Assembly (NCBI RefSeq): GCF_014651055.1
Contig: NZ_BMWD01000011.1
Span: 160,722-224,721 of the forward strand
Length of the DNA stretch: 64,000 nt
Direction of reading: 5' to 3'
Source of the DNA: Streptomyces fructofermentans
GTDB taxonomy: Bacteria > Actinomycetota > Actinomycetes > Streptomycetales > Streptomycetaceae
Shown here: piece by piece, positions 23,028 through 31,499 of the stretch
Numbering within the stretch: the first letter of the stretch is position 1
How the letters are laid out: every line of letters begins with the position of its first letter
Translations under genes and position numbers: made by a program
Notes under the pieces: generated by a model
Databases searched by the model: none
What the model was told of the DNA's origin: nothing
The model's input: the letters and a program-made list of their open reading frames with translations, nothing else

Positions 23028-24899
23028 ATGACTGAGAGCAACGGGGCCATCCCGCAGGAGGGGACCACGCCTGGTGGCGGGTCCGGCACGGACGACACGA
23101 CCATGCCGGGCTGGGAGAAGCGCTTCCGGGCGCCGCGGGTGTCCCTGCCCGACTGGGCCGAGGACGCACCGCACCGATCGCTGTTCGTGTCGAACGCGAC
23201 GGGGACGTACGAGTTGTACGCCTGGGACCGCGAGACGGGCCACCAGCGGCAGGTCACGGACCGGCCCAACGGGACCACGGACGGCGTGGTGTCGCCCGAC
23301 GGGGCCTGGATCTGGTGGTTCGACGACAAGGACGGCGACGAGTTCGGGATCTGGCGGCGCCAGCCGTTCGCCGGGGCCGGGAGAGCCACCGCGGCTCCGG
23401 ACGAGCCGGCGGCCCCGGGGCTCGACGCCTCCTATCCCGCGGGCCTCGCGCTCGGCAGGGACGGGCGCACCGCGATCGTCGGCCGGTCGACCGACGAGGA
23501 CGGCTCGACGATCCACGTCAGCCGGACCGGCGAGGACCCTGTGGAGATCTACCGCCACCGCGAGTCGGCCGGCGTCGGCGACCTCTCGCACGACGGCTCG
23601 CTCATCGCCATCGAGCACACCGAGCACGGCGACGCGATGCACTCCGCGGTGCGGGTGCTGCGGATCGACGGCTCGAAGGTCGCGGAGCTGGACGACACCG
23701 AGGGCGGCACTGCCGAACTGGGCCTGGAGGTGCTCGGCTTCGCCCCGGTCGACGGTGACACCCGGCTGCTCGTCGGGCACCAGCGTCGCGGCCACTGGGA
23801 GCCGATGGTGTGGGACGTGGCCTCCGGCGAGGAGACGGACCTCGCCCTCGCCGGGCAGTTGGAGGGGGACCTCAGCGCCGAGTGGTACCCGGACGGTTCC
23901 GCGCTCCTCGTGGTGAACAGCTACGAGGCCCGCAGCGAGCTGTGGCGGTTCGACCTGTCCACCCGCCGCCTGGAGCGCGTGGACACCCCGAAGGGCACGG
24001 TGTCGGGGGCGACCGCCCGCCCGGACGGCAGCGTGGAGTACCTCTGGTCGTCGGCGGCCGAGCCGCCGGTGGTCCGCTCCACCTCCGGCGGAATCGTCCT
24101 CGACCCGCCGGGCATGCGGGCACCGGAGTCGGTTCCCGTCGAGGACGTGTGGGTGACCGGCCCGGGCGGCCGCATCCACGCGCTGGTGCAGCGGCCGGCG
24201 GGGGCGGACGGCCCGCTCCCCACGGTGTTCGACATCCACGGCGGCCCGACCTGGCACGACAGCGACTCGTTCGCGGCGGGCCCGGCCGCCTGGGTGGACC
24301 ACGGGTACGCGGTGGTCAGGGTGAACTACCGCGGCTCCACCGGGTACGGGCGCGAGTGGACGGACGCGCTCAAGCACCGGGTCGGCCTGATCGAGCTGGA
24401 GGACATCGCGGCGGTGCGGGAGTGGGCGGTCTCCTCGGGTCTCGCCGACCCGGACCGGCTGATCCTCACCGGCGGCTCCTGGGGCGGCTACCTCACGCTT
24501 CTCGGCCTCGGCATGCAGCCCGAGGCGTGGGCGCTCGGCATCGCTGCGGTCCCGGTCGCGGACTACGTCACGGCGTACCACGACGAGATGGAGGCCCTCA
24601 AGGCGATGGACCGCACGCTGCTGGGCGGCACACCGGAGGAGGTGCCCGAGCGCTTCGAGGCGTCGTCCCCGCTGACGTACGTCGACGCCGTGAAGGCCCC
24701 GGTCTACATCTCCGCCGGGGTCAACGACCCGCGCTGCCCGATCCAGCAGGTCGAGAACTACGTGACCAGGCTCGCCGGGCGGGACGCCGTCCACGAGGTG
24801 TACCGCTACGACGCGGGGCACGGTTCCCTCGTCGTGGACGAGCGGATCAAGCAGGTCCGGCTGGAGCTGGAGTTCGCGGAGCGGCACCTGGGCCGGTAG
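23028..24899 (+). CDS. S9 family (prolyl oligopeptidase-like) peptidase
   Basis: This 623-aa protein has an N-terminal beta-propeller (blades such as HRSLFVSNATGTYELYAWDRETG and VVSPDGAWIWWFDDKDGDE, about 50-370) and a C-terminal alpha/beta hydrolase. The latter carries VFDIHGGPTWHD, the nucleophile GGSWGGYLTLL (Ser near residue 484), the acid in ISAGVNDPRCP and the His in RYDAGHGSL. It is probably a cytoplasmic acylaminoacyl- or oligopeptidase; no signal peptide is seen. ATG 23028 (MTESNGAIPQ) is preferred over the open upstream frame. A cagtat box before it suggests a leaderless start. Confidence 0.92.
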   Translation: MTESNGAIPQEGTTPGGGSGTDDTTMPGWEKRFRAPRVSLPDWAEDAPHRSLFVSNATGTYELYAWDRETGHQRQVTDRPNGTTDGVVSPDGAWIWWFDDKDGDEFGIWRRQPFAGAGRATAAPDEPAAPGLDASYPAGLALGRDGRTAIVGRSTDEDGSTIHVSRTGEDPVEIYRHRESAGVGDLSHDGSLIAIEHTEHGDAMHSAVRVLRIDGSKVAELDDTEGGTAELGLEVLGFAPVDGDTRLLVGHQRRGHWEPMVWDVASGEETDLALAGQLEGDLSAEWYPDGSALLVVNSYEARSELWRFDLSTRRLERVDTPKGTVSGATARPDGSVEYLWSSAAEPPVVRSTSGGIVLDPPGMRAPESVPVEDVWVTGPGGRIHALVQRPAGADGPLPTVFDIHGGPTWHDSDSFAAGPAAWVDHGYAVVRVNYRGSTGYGREWTDALKHRVGLIELEDIAAVREWAVSSGLADPDRLILTGGSWGGYLTLLGLGMQPEAWALGIAAVPVADYVTAYHDEMEALKAMDRTLLGGTPEEVPERFEASSPLTYVDAVKAPVYISAGVNDPRCPIQQVENYVTRLAGRDAVHEVYRYDAGHGSLVVDERIKQVRLELEFAERHLGR

Positions 24900-25005
24900 C
24901 GGGCGGAGAGGGAAGCAGGTCCGGGCGGAGGGCGGGCCGGGGCCGGGGCGGGGACAGGCACCCCCCTCGGCCCGGCCCCCGCGAGGGACCCGTACCTTTG
25001 ACGTT

Positions 25006-25932
25006 GTGTACCGGTTCCTGCTGACGCCCCGCTGGTGGGGGATCAACGTCTTCATGCTGTTGGCCATCCCCTTCTGCGTCTTCATGGGGTCGTGGCAGTT
25101 GAGCCGGTTCGAGGACCGGGTCCAGGAGCACCAGGAGGCGGGCGAGCAGGCCACGGCGGCGGAGACCGCGCCAGCCCGGCCGCTGGCGGAGCTGCTGCCG
25201 GTGGACAAGAAGACGTCGGGGAACCAGGCCACGGCGACGGGCCGGTACGGGACGCAGTTGCTCGTGCCGGACCGGGAGCTGGGCGACGACACCGGGTTCT
25301 ACGTCCTGACGATGCTGCGGACCGACGACGGCAGGGCCCTGCCCGTGGTGCGCGGCTGGCTCCCGGGCGAGGCGGACGCCGCGAAGGCGCCGGCCGCTCC
25401 GACCGGCGAGGTCACCGTGACCGGCGCTCTCCAGGCCTCGGAGACACCCGGCTCGAACGGGGTACGGGCGCAGGGCGGACTCCCCTCGGGCCAGACGGGG
25501 GCGATCAGCGCGGCGTCGCTGGTGAACCTGGTGCCGTACGACGTGTACGACGCCTGGATCACGCTCGACAGGGCCGACACGGGGATGACGGCGGTACCCG
25601 CGAAGGCCCCGTCGGGCACGGGCCTGGACCTGAAGGCCTTCCAGAACCTCGGGTACACCGGCGAGTGGTTCGTCTTCGCGGGCTTCGTGCTCTTCATGTG
25701 GTTCCGGCTGGTGCGGCGCGAGGTGGAGTTCGCACGGGACGCGGAACTGGGGCTGACCGAGGCCCCGTCGACCGGCCCCGCCGAGAACGGCACCGCGGCA
25801 ACCACCGCCACCGCCACCCCGGACGACAAGGCCGGCAACACCGGCACCTCAAGCGACACCGGCACCGCGAGCTACGCCGACGCCGATGCCGATGCCGACG
25901 GTACGAAGGTGTCGCCCTCCCCCACCGCCTGA
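25006..25932 (+). CDS. SURF1 family cytochrome oxidase assembly protein
   Basis: This 308-aa protein has two membrane helices (WWGINVFMLLAIPFCVFMGSWQ, about 10-31, and GEWFVFAGFVLFMWF, about 222-237) flanking an outside domain with PVVRGWLPGE and VTVTGALQASE. SURF1 helps insert haem into the aa3 cytochrome oxidase. The Ala/Asp/Thr-rich tail after residue 250 is low complexity. GTG 25006 lies just after tacctt-type -10 sequence with no ribosome binding site, consistent with leaderless expression. Confidence 0.92.
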   Translation: MYRFLLTPRWWGINVFMLLAIPFCVFMGSWQLSRFEDRVQEHQEAGEQATAAETAPARPLAELLPVDKKTSGNQATATGRYGTQLLVPDRELGDDTGFYVLTMLRTDDGRALPVVRGWLPGEADAAKAPAAPTGEVTVTGALQASETPGSNGVRAQGGLPSGQTGAISAASLVNLVPYDVYDAWITLDRADTGMTAVPAKAPSGTGLDLKAFQNLGYTGEWFVFAGFVLFMWFRLVRREVEFARDAELGLTEAPSTGPAENGTAATTATATPDDKAGNTGTSSDTGTASYADADADADGTKVSPSPTA

Positions 25933-25947
25933 GGCGGCCGGACCTCC

Positions 25948-26047
25948 GGCCCGAGCAGGGACCCGGACCCGCGGCCCGAGCAGGGACCCGGCACCCCGGC
26001 CCGAGCAGGGACCCGGCACCCCGGCCCGAGCAGGAGCCCGGACCCCC
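25948..26047. repeat. 25-bp tandem repeat, four copies
   Basis: ggcccgagcagg recurs at 25948, 25973, 25998 and 26023, an exact 25-bp period, between the convergent SURF1 and membrane-protein genes. The copies differ by a few bases. Confidence 0.85.
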
Positions 26048-26131
26048 GCCCGAGGTCGATCGACTCAGCTCAGGACCCGGAGCCCCGAGCCGATGTCGAC
26101 GGCTCAGGACCCGGACCCGCGGTCAGAACCC

Positions 26132-26170
26132 GAGGTCAGGAGCCGAGGTCAGGAGCCGAGGTCAGGAGCC
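26132..26170. repeat. 13-bp tandem repeat, three copies, entering a gene end
   Basis: gaggtcaggagcc starts at 26132, 26145 and 26158 with a 13-bp period. The third copy contains the stop codon of the minus-strand gene. Confidence 0.8.
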
Positions 26171-27565
26171 GACCAGGACCCCGGTCTGGTAGACCGTCCC
26201 GGCGCACGCGTCGGGCACGGTGACCGACGCGTTGGCGGCGCCGCCCTCGGCCGTGTAGGACACCACGACCTTGCCGTCGGCCACGCCTTCGGTGCGCATC
26301 ATCTGCGTACTCACGCCGTTGGTGCCCTCGGAGGACGTTCCGCTGCCGCCGTTGGTGGTGTCCGACGGAGTGGGGTCGGGTGTCGGGTCGCCGCCGCCAC
26401 CGGTGGTCGGGCAGGAGTCCGACGGCACCCAGGCGAACCTCACCGTGTACGCGATGCCCGGCTGGAGCACCGGCGAGGTGGCGTAGGTCGACGGGTCGGG
26501 CAGTCCGGCGGCCGGGTCGCCCGCGGCGTGCAGGACCGTACCGAGCCTGGCCTGGTCCGCGGCGCCCTGGGCGATCGTGGACACCGAGCCCGCGCCGGCG
26601 ACCGTGCAGGCGGCCGTGGACACGTTGGTGATCGTGAACGAGCCGTACACCGCTCCGGCCGCGTCGGGCGTGCCGACCGCTCCCGCTCCCCCGAGCTGGG
26701 CCGAGGTGCAGGCGGCCGCGCCCGCGGCGGAGGCCGAGGGCTGCGCGCCGGTCGTTCCGTCGGTGTCCCCGCCCGTGCCGGGCCGGGTCTTGCCGTCGCC
26801 CTTGCCCGTGCCCTTGGACGCACCGGACGAGTCGCCGGAGCCGCCCTGGGTGTCGGAGTGCTTGCCCTCGCTGGAACTGCCCTGCGTGTTGCGGCCGTTG
26901 GCCACGATCGACGGATCGGCGTCGGAGCCGGTGGCGTTCGAGACGTGGATGAGGGCCGGGACCGCCGTGCCGACGAAGAGCGCTGCCGCCGCCATGCCGA
27001 CCACGGCCTGGCGCTTGCGGGCGCGTCGGGCCGGGACCGCGCGGCGCAGGTGCTCCAGCGTGCCGTCGGTCGGCTCGATCTCGTCGACGACGCGGTGCAT
27101 CAGGCTCCGCAGCGCCTGCTCCTCGGCCCGGGCCGGTTCGGAGGCGGCCGTCTGCGCGCGGAGGGCGCCGACGGCGAAGCCGCCGGTGCCGAACACGTCG
27201 CTGTCGCCACCGGTGCCGCGCTCACCCGGGCCCGCGGCCTTCGCCTTCGAGAACCGGTCCGAGCCGTGCGGGTCGTCAGAGCCGTGCGGGTCGTCAGAGC
27301 CGTGCGGGTCGTCAGAGCCGTGCGAGCCGGCTCCGTCGGTCCCGTCCGCGCCGCCGGCCGTGTCTGCCGTGTCGGCCGAGGAGGCGACCGGCGGGAACGC
27401 CGCCAGGAAGCCGTCCAGATCCGAGAAACCCGACTCTTCCGGGCCCGAGTTGTCCGAGGGGCCGTGATTCACAGTTCCGTTCCCAGCGTGCTGGTCGTGC
27501 TCGTTGTCGTCGCTGTCACCGCGACCGTACTCGTCGTGGCGGGGGTGTTCGCCGAACTCGCTCAT
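26162..27565 (-). CDS. Large low-complexity membrane protein coupled to sigma factor
   Basis: This 467-aa protein has an acidic, Gly/Ser/Asp-rich cytoplasmic half, including HGSDDP repeated about three times. LRSLMHRVVDEIEPTDGTLEHLRRAVPARRARKRQ precedes a single membrane segment (AVVGMAAAALFVGTAVPALI, about 212-232). The outside has a Ser/Thr/Gly linker and a beta-rich domain with AVYGSFTITNVSTAACTVAGAG and YTVRFAWVPSDSCP. ATG 27565 overlaps the sigma gene stop (ATGA). The topology suits a membrane regulator of the sigma factor, inferred from position. No zinc anti-sigma motif is seen. Confidence 0.8.
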   Translation of the reverse strand: MSEFGEHPRHDEYGRGDSDDNEHDQHAGNGTVNHGPSDNSGPEESGFSDLDGFLAAFPPVASSADTADTAGGADGTDGAGSHGSDDPHGSDDPHGSDDPHGSDRFSKAKAAGPGERGTGGDSDVFGTGGFAVGALRAQTAASEPARAEEQALRSLMHRVVDEIEPTDGTLEHLRRAVPARRARKRQAVVGMAAAALFVGTAVPALIHVSNATGSDADPSIVANGRNTQGSSSEGKHSDTQGGSGDSSGASKGTGKGDGKTRPGTGGDTDGTTGAQPSASAAGAAACTSAQLGGAGAVGTPDAAGAVYGSFTITNVSTAACTVAGAGSVSTIAQGAADQARLGTVLHAAGDPAAGLPDPSTYATSPVLQPGIAYTVRFAWVPSDSCPTTGGGGDPTPDPTPSDTTNGGSGTSSEGTNGVSTQMMRTEGVADGKVVVSYTAEGGAANASVTVPDACAGTVYQTGVLVGS

Positions 27566-28263
27566 GCCGGCGCTCCCATGGCGACCCGCAGGGCCGCTAT
27601 CCCGCGCGAGCCGTAGGCCTTCACCGAGCCGAGCGATATGCCCAGCGTCTCGGCGACCTGCGCCTCGGTCATGTCCGCGAAGTACCGCAGGACCAGGACC
27701 TCGCGCTGACGCCGCTGGAGCCCCTTCATCGCCCGGATCAGGGCGTCGCGCTCCAGTTGGTCGTACGCGCCCTCCTCCGCGCTCGCCATGTCGGGCATCG
27801 GCTTGGAGAGGAGCTTCAGGCCGAGGATGCGCCGACGCAGCGCCGAACGGGAGAGGTTCACGACGGTCTGCCGCAGATAGGCGAGCGTCTTCTCGGGGTC
27901 GCGCACGCGCTTGCGCGCCGAGTGCACCCGGATGAAGGCCTCCTGGACGACGTCCTCGCAGGAGGCGGTGTCGTCGAGGAGGAGCGCCGCGAGGCCCAGG
28001 AGCGACCTGTAGTGGGCGCGGTAGGTCTCGGTGAGATGGTCGACGGTCGTGCCGGCCGCCAGTACCTCGTCGGCGCCCTCGCGCTGATTCGGTACGCGGG
28101 CCGGCCGGGCCGCGGGCATGGGGGCGATCACCGGCATGCCACCGGACGCACCGGACCCGCGGGGTCGGCGGGGCGGACGCAGGCCGGTGCCGCGCGTCGC
28201 CGCTGGGGCTCCGCCCGCACGAGCGGCGCCGAACGCCGGAGAGAATTCGAGTACCTCTGCCAC
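27562..28263 (-). CDS. SigE-family RNA polymerase sigma factor
   Basis: This 233-aa sigma factor has a Pro/Arg-rich N-terminal extension of about 65 residues. Region 2 follows (TETYRAHYRSLLGLAALLLDD, CEDVVQEAFIRVHSARKRV, about 75-120), then region 4 (LQRRQREVLVLRYFADMTEAQVAETLG, ISLGSVKAYGSRGIAALR, about 175-228). GTG 28261-28263 is the start. It overlaps the downstream membrane-protein gene by 4 bp. A long AT-richer leader upstream (28264-28380) probably holds the promoter. Confidence 0.9.
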   Translation of the reverse strand: MAEVLEFSPAFGAARAGGAPAATRGTGLRPPRRPRGSGASGGMPVIAPMPAARPARVPNQREGADEVLAAGTTVDHLTETYRAHYRSLLGLAALLLDDTASCEDVVQEAFIRVHSARKRVRDPEKTLAYLRQTVVNLSRSALRRRILGLKLLSKPMPDMASAEEGAYDQLERDALIRAMKGLQRRQREVLVLRYFADMTEAQVAETLGISLGSVKAYGSRGIAALRVAMGAPA

Positions 28264-28431
28264 GCCAGTTGGACACGCGTCCCCCCGTGGGGGTTGTACG
28301 CGACAGGCATCACTTTTGCGTCAGACTGCACGCCTGGCGGTGCGCTATATGCCCTCATACGTAAAAGCTCTTCCCCTATGCCCCATATGAACGTGGCGTC
28401 CGGACGCCCCTGAAGGGCGACCGCAAAGACG
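28264..28431. other. Intergenic leader of the sigma gene
   Basis: This part of the 357-bp gap between the sigma and asd genes is richer in A+T than its surroundings (around 28310-28390). It contains no supported ORF. On the minus strand it would carry the sigma-factor promoter; no exact consensus boxes can be assigned. Confidence 0.4.
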
Positions 28432-28467
28432 CTCCCCGCCCTCCGCGCGGTTGCGGAGGACGGGGAG
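28432..28467 (-). terminator. Terminator downstream of asd
   Basis: Arms 28432-28446 and 28453-28467 pair over 15 bp with a single C-A mismatch and a 6-nt loop. The hairpin lies 154 bp beyond the asd stop. On the plus strand it is followed by aaaaatc. Confidence 0.75.
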
Positions 28468-28620
28468 AAAAATCTTCGAACGCCAGAGGCTTCGATTCAA
28501 GTGGTCCGGACCATCGATCCGATCACTGAAGTCACACAGATCCTACAAAGGATCCCCGCGGGGGCCAGAAAATTTCCGGCCCGGGCACCGGGGAGCACCC
28601 GCGAACCCTTCCGGGACCGC

Positions 28621-29700
28621 TCACGCCCCCCGCAGCTCCGCGGCCACCAGCTCCGCGATCTGCGCCGTGTTCAGCGCGGCGCCCTTGCGCAGGTTGTCGC
28701 CGCACACGAACAGCTCCAGCGCCGTCGGGTCGTCGAGCGCGCGCCGCACCCGTCCGACCCACGTCGGGTCCGTGCCCACCACGTCGGCCGGCGTCGGGAA
28801 CTCGCCCGCCGCCGGATTGTCGAAGAGCACCACACCGGGTGCGGTGGCCAGGATCTCGCGCGCCCTGTCCACGGTCACCTCGGCCTGGAAGCGCGCGTGG
28901 ACGGTCAGGGAGTGCGTGGTGACGACGGGTACCCGGACACAGGTGACGGCGACGGGCAGCCGGGGCAGACCGAGGATCTTGCGGGACTCGTCCCGCACCT
29001 TCATCTCCTCGGACGACCAGCCGTCCTCGCGCAGACTCCCGGCCCACGGCACCACGTTGAGCGCCACCGGCTCCGGGAACGGCCCGGTGTTGTCCCCCAC
29101 CGCCCGCCGTACGTCACCCGGGGTCGTCCCCAGGTCCGTACCCGCGACGAGCGACAGCTGCTGGCGCAGGGTCTCGACCCCGCGGCGCCCCGCCCCGCTC
29201 ACCGCCTGGTACGAGGAGACCACCAGCTCGCGCAGCCCGAACTCGGCGTTCAGCGCGCCGAGGGCCACGATCATCGACAGGGTCGTGCAGTTGGGGTTGG
29301 CGATGATGCCGCGCGGCCGGACACGGGCGGCGTGCGGATTGACCTCGGGCACCACGAGCGGCACCTCGGGGTCCATCCGGAACGCGCCGGAGTTGTCCAC
29401 CACGACGGCACCCTTGGAGGCCGCCAGCGGCGCCCACCGCTCGGACACCTCGTCGGGTACGTCGAACATGGCGACGTCGACCCCGTCGAAGGCCTCCTCC
29501 GTCAGGGCCACCACCTCGACCTCCTCGCCGCGCACGGCCAGCTTGCGGCCGGCCGAGCGCGGGGAGGCGATGAGACGGATCTCGCCCCAGATGTCGGCGT
29601 GCTGCGACAGGATCTGGAGCATGACCGTGCCGACGGCACCGGTCGCTCCCACGACCGCGAGGGTAGGCCTCGCGGTCCCGGGTCCCACGGTGCCGGTCAT
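28621..29700 (-). CDS. asd: Aspartate-semialdehyde dehydrogenase
   Basis: This 359-aa enzyme reduces aspartyl phosphate to the semialdehyde for Lys, Thr, Met and diaminopimelate synthesis. Visible motifs are the NADP site LAVVGATGAVGTVMLQIL, VVDNSGAFRMDP, the catalytic Cys in IANPNCTTLSMIVAL (about residue 145) and YQAVSGAGRRGVE. ATG 29700 overlaps the stop of the aspartokinase gene (ATGA), so ask-asd is one translationally coupled operon. Confidence 0.96.
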   Translation of the reverse strand: MTGTVGPGTARPTLAVVGATGAVGTVMLQILSQHADIWGEIRLIASPRSAGRKLAVRGEEVEVVALTEEAFDGVDVAMFDVPDEVSERWAPLAASKGAVVVDNSGAFRMDPEVPLVVPEVNPHAARVRPRGIIANPNCTTLSMIVALGALNAEFGLRELVVSSYQAVSGAGRRGVETLRQQLSLVAGTDLGTTPGDVRRAVGDNTGPFPEPVALNVVPWAGSLREDGWSSEEMKVRDESRKILGLPRLPVAVTCVRVPVVTTHSLTVHARFQAEVTVDRAREILATAPGVVLFDNPAAGEFPTPADVVGTDPTWVGRVRRALDDPTALELFVCGDNLRKGAALNTAQIAELVAAELRGA

Positions 29701-30221
29701 CAGCGCCCGGTGCCCCCGTAGACGACGGCCTCGTCGCTGTCGGAGTCGAGCCCGAAGGCGGTGTGCACGGCGCGCACGGCCTCGTTGACGTCGTCCTGAC
29801 GGGTCACGACGGAGATGCGGATCTCGGAGGTCGAGATCAGCTCGATGTTGACGCCCGCGTCGGACAGCGCCTGGAAGAAGGAGGCGGTGACTCCGGGGTT
29901 GGTCTTCATCCCGGCGCCGACCAGGGAGATCTTGCCGATCTGGTCGTCGTAGCGCAGCGAGTCGAAGCCGATCGCGCCCTTCGTCTTCTCCAGCGCGTCG
30001 ATGGCCTTGTGGCCCTCGGCCTTGGGGAGGGTGAAGGAGATGTCCGTGAGGCCGGTGGAGGCCGCGGACACGTTCTGCACGATCATGTCGATGTTGATCT
30101 CCGCGTCCGCGATGGCGCGGAAGATCACCGCGGCCTCGCCCGGCTTGTCCGGGACGCCGACGACCGTGATCTTCGCTTCGGAGACGTCATGGGCGACTCC
30201 GGAGATGATGGCGTGCTCCAC
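29700..30221 (-). CDS. Aspartate kinase beta subunit (internal in-frame start)
   Basis: GTG at 30219-30221 lies exactly 251 codons into ask and is preceded on the minus strand by GAGGGG eight bases upstream. It would produce a 173-aa protein (VEHAIISGVAHDVSEAK...) consisting of just the two ACT domains. Overlapping alpha/beta aspartokinases from one gene are established in Corynebacterium and Bacillus, and the beta start there lies at the matching place. Confidence 0.7.
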   Translation of the reverse strand: MEHAIISGVAHDVSEAKITVVGVPDKPGEAAVIFRAIADAEINIDMIVQNVSAASTGLTDISFTLPKAEGHKAIDALEKTKGAIGFDSLRYDDQIGKISLVGAGMKTNPGVTASFFQALSDAGVNIELISTSEIRISVVTRQDDVNEAVRAVHTAFGLDSDSDEAVVYGGTGR

Positions 30222-30974
30222 GTGCTCGTCCCCTCGCGGATTTACGTTGCTGACCCAGGTGCCCGGCAGTCCGGAGAAGGACGAACGGACGTGGATCGGG
30301 ATGTCGTAGCGGCGTGCGTACTCGACGCAGCGGTGCAGCAGCACCTTGGAGCCGGAGGCGGCCAGCTCCAGCATGTCCTCGGACGAGATCCACTCGATCT
30401 TCCGGGCCTTCTTCACCACACGCGGGTCGGCGGTGAACACACCGTCGACGTCCGTGTAGATCTCGCAGACCTCGGCGTCGAGTGCGGCGGCCAGCGCCAC
30501 GGCCGTGGTGTCGGACCCGCCGCGCCCCAGCGTGGTGATGTCCTTCTTGTCCTGGCTGACGCCCTGGAACCCGGCGACGATCGCGATGTTGCCCTCGTCG
30601 AGCGCGGTCCTGATGCGGCCGGGCGTGACATCGATGATCCGCGCTTTGTTGTGGACCGAGTCGGTGATCACGCCTGCCTGGCTGCCGGTGAAGCTCTGGG
30701 CCTCGTGGCCCAGGTTTTTGATCGCCATCGCCAGCAGGGCCATGGAGATCCGCTCTCCGGCGGTCAGCAGCATGTCGAACTCACGCCCGGCAGGGATCGG
30801 GGATACCTGCTCGGCGAGATCGATCAGCTCATCCGTCGTGTCACCCATCGCCGACACCACGACAACGACCTGATGGCCGTTCTTCTTGGCGTCGACGATT
30901 CGCTTGGCGACACGCTTGATGCCCTCGGCATCGGCTACGGAGGAGCCTCCGTACTTCTGCACGACAAGGCCCAC
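29700..30974 (-). CDS. ask: Aspartate kinase, alpha subunit
   Basis: This 424-aa enzyme phosphorylates aspartate. The N-terminus VGLVVQKYGGSSVADAEGIK, then FTGSQAGVITD, TTLGRGGSDTTAVALAAAL and TDVDGVFTADPRVV form the kinase domain (about 1-245). Two ACT domains follow (ITVVGVPDKPGEAAVIFRAI and ISLVGAGMKTNPGVTASFF) that normally mediate Lys/Thr feedback. GTG 30974 is the start; the frame upstream is open but lacks similarity. An internal start at 30221 is listed separately. It is the upstream gene of the ask-asd operon. Confidence 0.96.
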   Translation of the reverse strand: MGLVVQKYGGSSVADAEGIKRVAKRIVDAKKNGHQVVVVVSAMGDTTDELIDLAEQVSPIPAGREFDMLLTAGERISMALLAMAIKNLGHEAQSFTGSQAGVITDSVHNKARIIDVTPGRIRTALDEGNIAIVAGFQGVSQDKKDITTLGRGGSDTTAVALAAALDAEVCEIYTDVDGVFTADPRVVKKARKIEWISSEDMLELAASGSKVLLHRCVEYARRYDIPIHVRSSFSGLPGTWVSNVNPRGDEHVEHAIISGVAHDVSEAKITVVGVPDKPGEAAVIFRAIADAEINIDMIVQNVSAASTGLTDISFTLPKAEGHKAIDALEKTKGAIGFDSLRYDDQIGKISLVGAGMKTNPGVTASFFQALSDAGVNIELISTSEIRISVVTRQDDVNEAVRAVHTAFGLDSDSDEAVVYGGTGR

Positions 30975-31499
30975 GTGCGCTCCTCGCTCAGTCCGTCTCG
31001 TACCGCACGACTGCGGTCGGCTCAGTCTATCGAGCGGCCGAATTCCACCCGGGTGGTATCGCATCGTGAGATGTCCCGCCCACTTGTCGATCACCGGGTG
31101 GTCCGGGTTCCGGTTGGTCCGGTACTTCGGCCGCTCCAGCACGGCACCTGCCCGCCCGGCTCCCCCCTCACTCGGAAAGTGCGCCTAGTCACACGGGTCC
31201 CGAGCGTCGGCGGCCCCACGGTCCCGGGTTCCGCTTGCGCCGCGCCCGCACCCCGCCCACGACCGGACCGGACCGAACCGAACCGCCGGATCGCACCCCA
31301 CTCCCGACCGGACCGCCGGATCACCCCGCTCCCGACCGGACCGCCGCGTGCGCGCCGCGCGCCGGCCGGACCGCGCCCCCGCCGCACCGGACGGTCCGCC
31401 GACCCGCGCCACGCATGCGTGTGGGGCGCGGCGTGACCGCCGCGCCCCACAGAACACAAGAATCGCGAACCGACCCCGCGGGCCTGCCGGCAAAAACGC
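30975..31499. other. 525-bp gap upstream of ask with gaccggaccg-type short repeats
   Basis: The region between ask and the DUF5063 gene holds the ask promoter near 30980-31080. From 31255 to 31420 it carries many copies of gaccggaccg, cgaaccg and ccggatc units. Open frames here on both strands are Pro/Arg/Thr-rich and match nothing; no gene is called. Confidence 0.5.

Noticed and set aside
21390..25292. A 1300-aa minus-strand open frame opposite the channel-like and S9 peptidase genes
   Set aside because: No recognisable domain; two strong plus-strand genes occupy the same bases.
31255..31420. A small gene in the Pro/Arg-rich open frames upstream of ask
   Set aside because: Frames arise from gaccggaccg repeats, lack a ribosome binding site and match no family.
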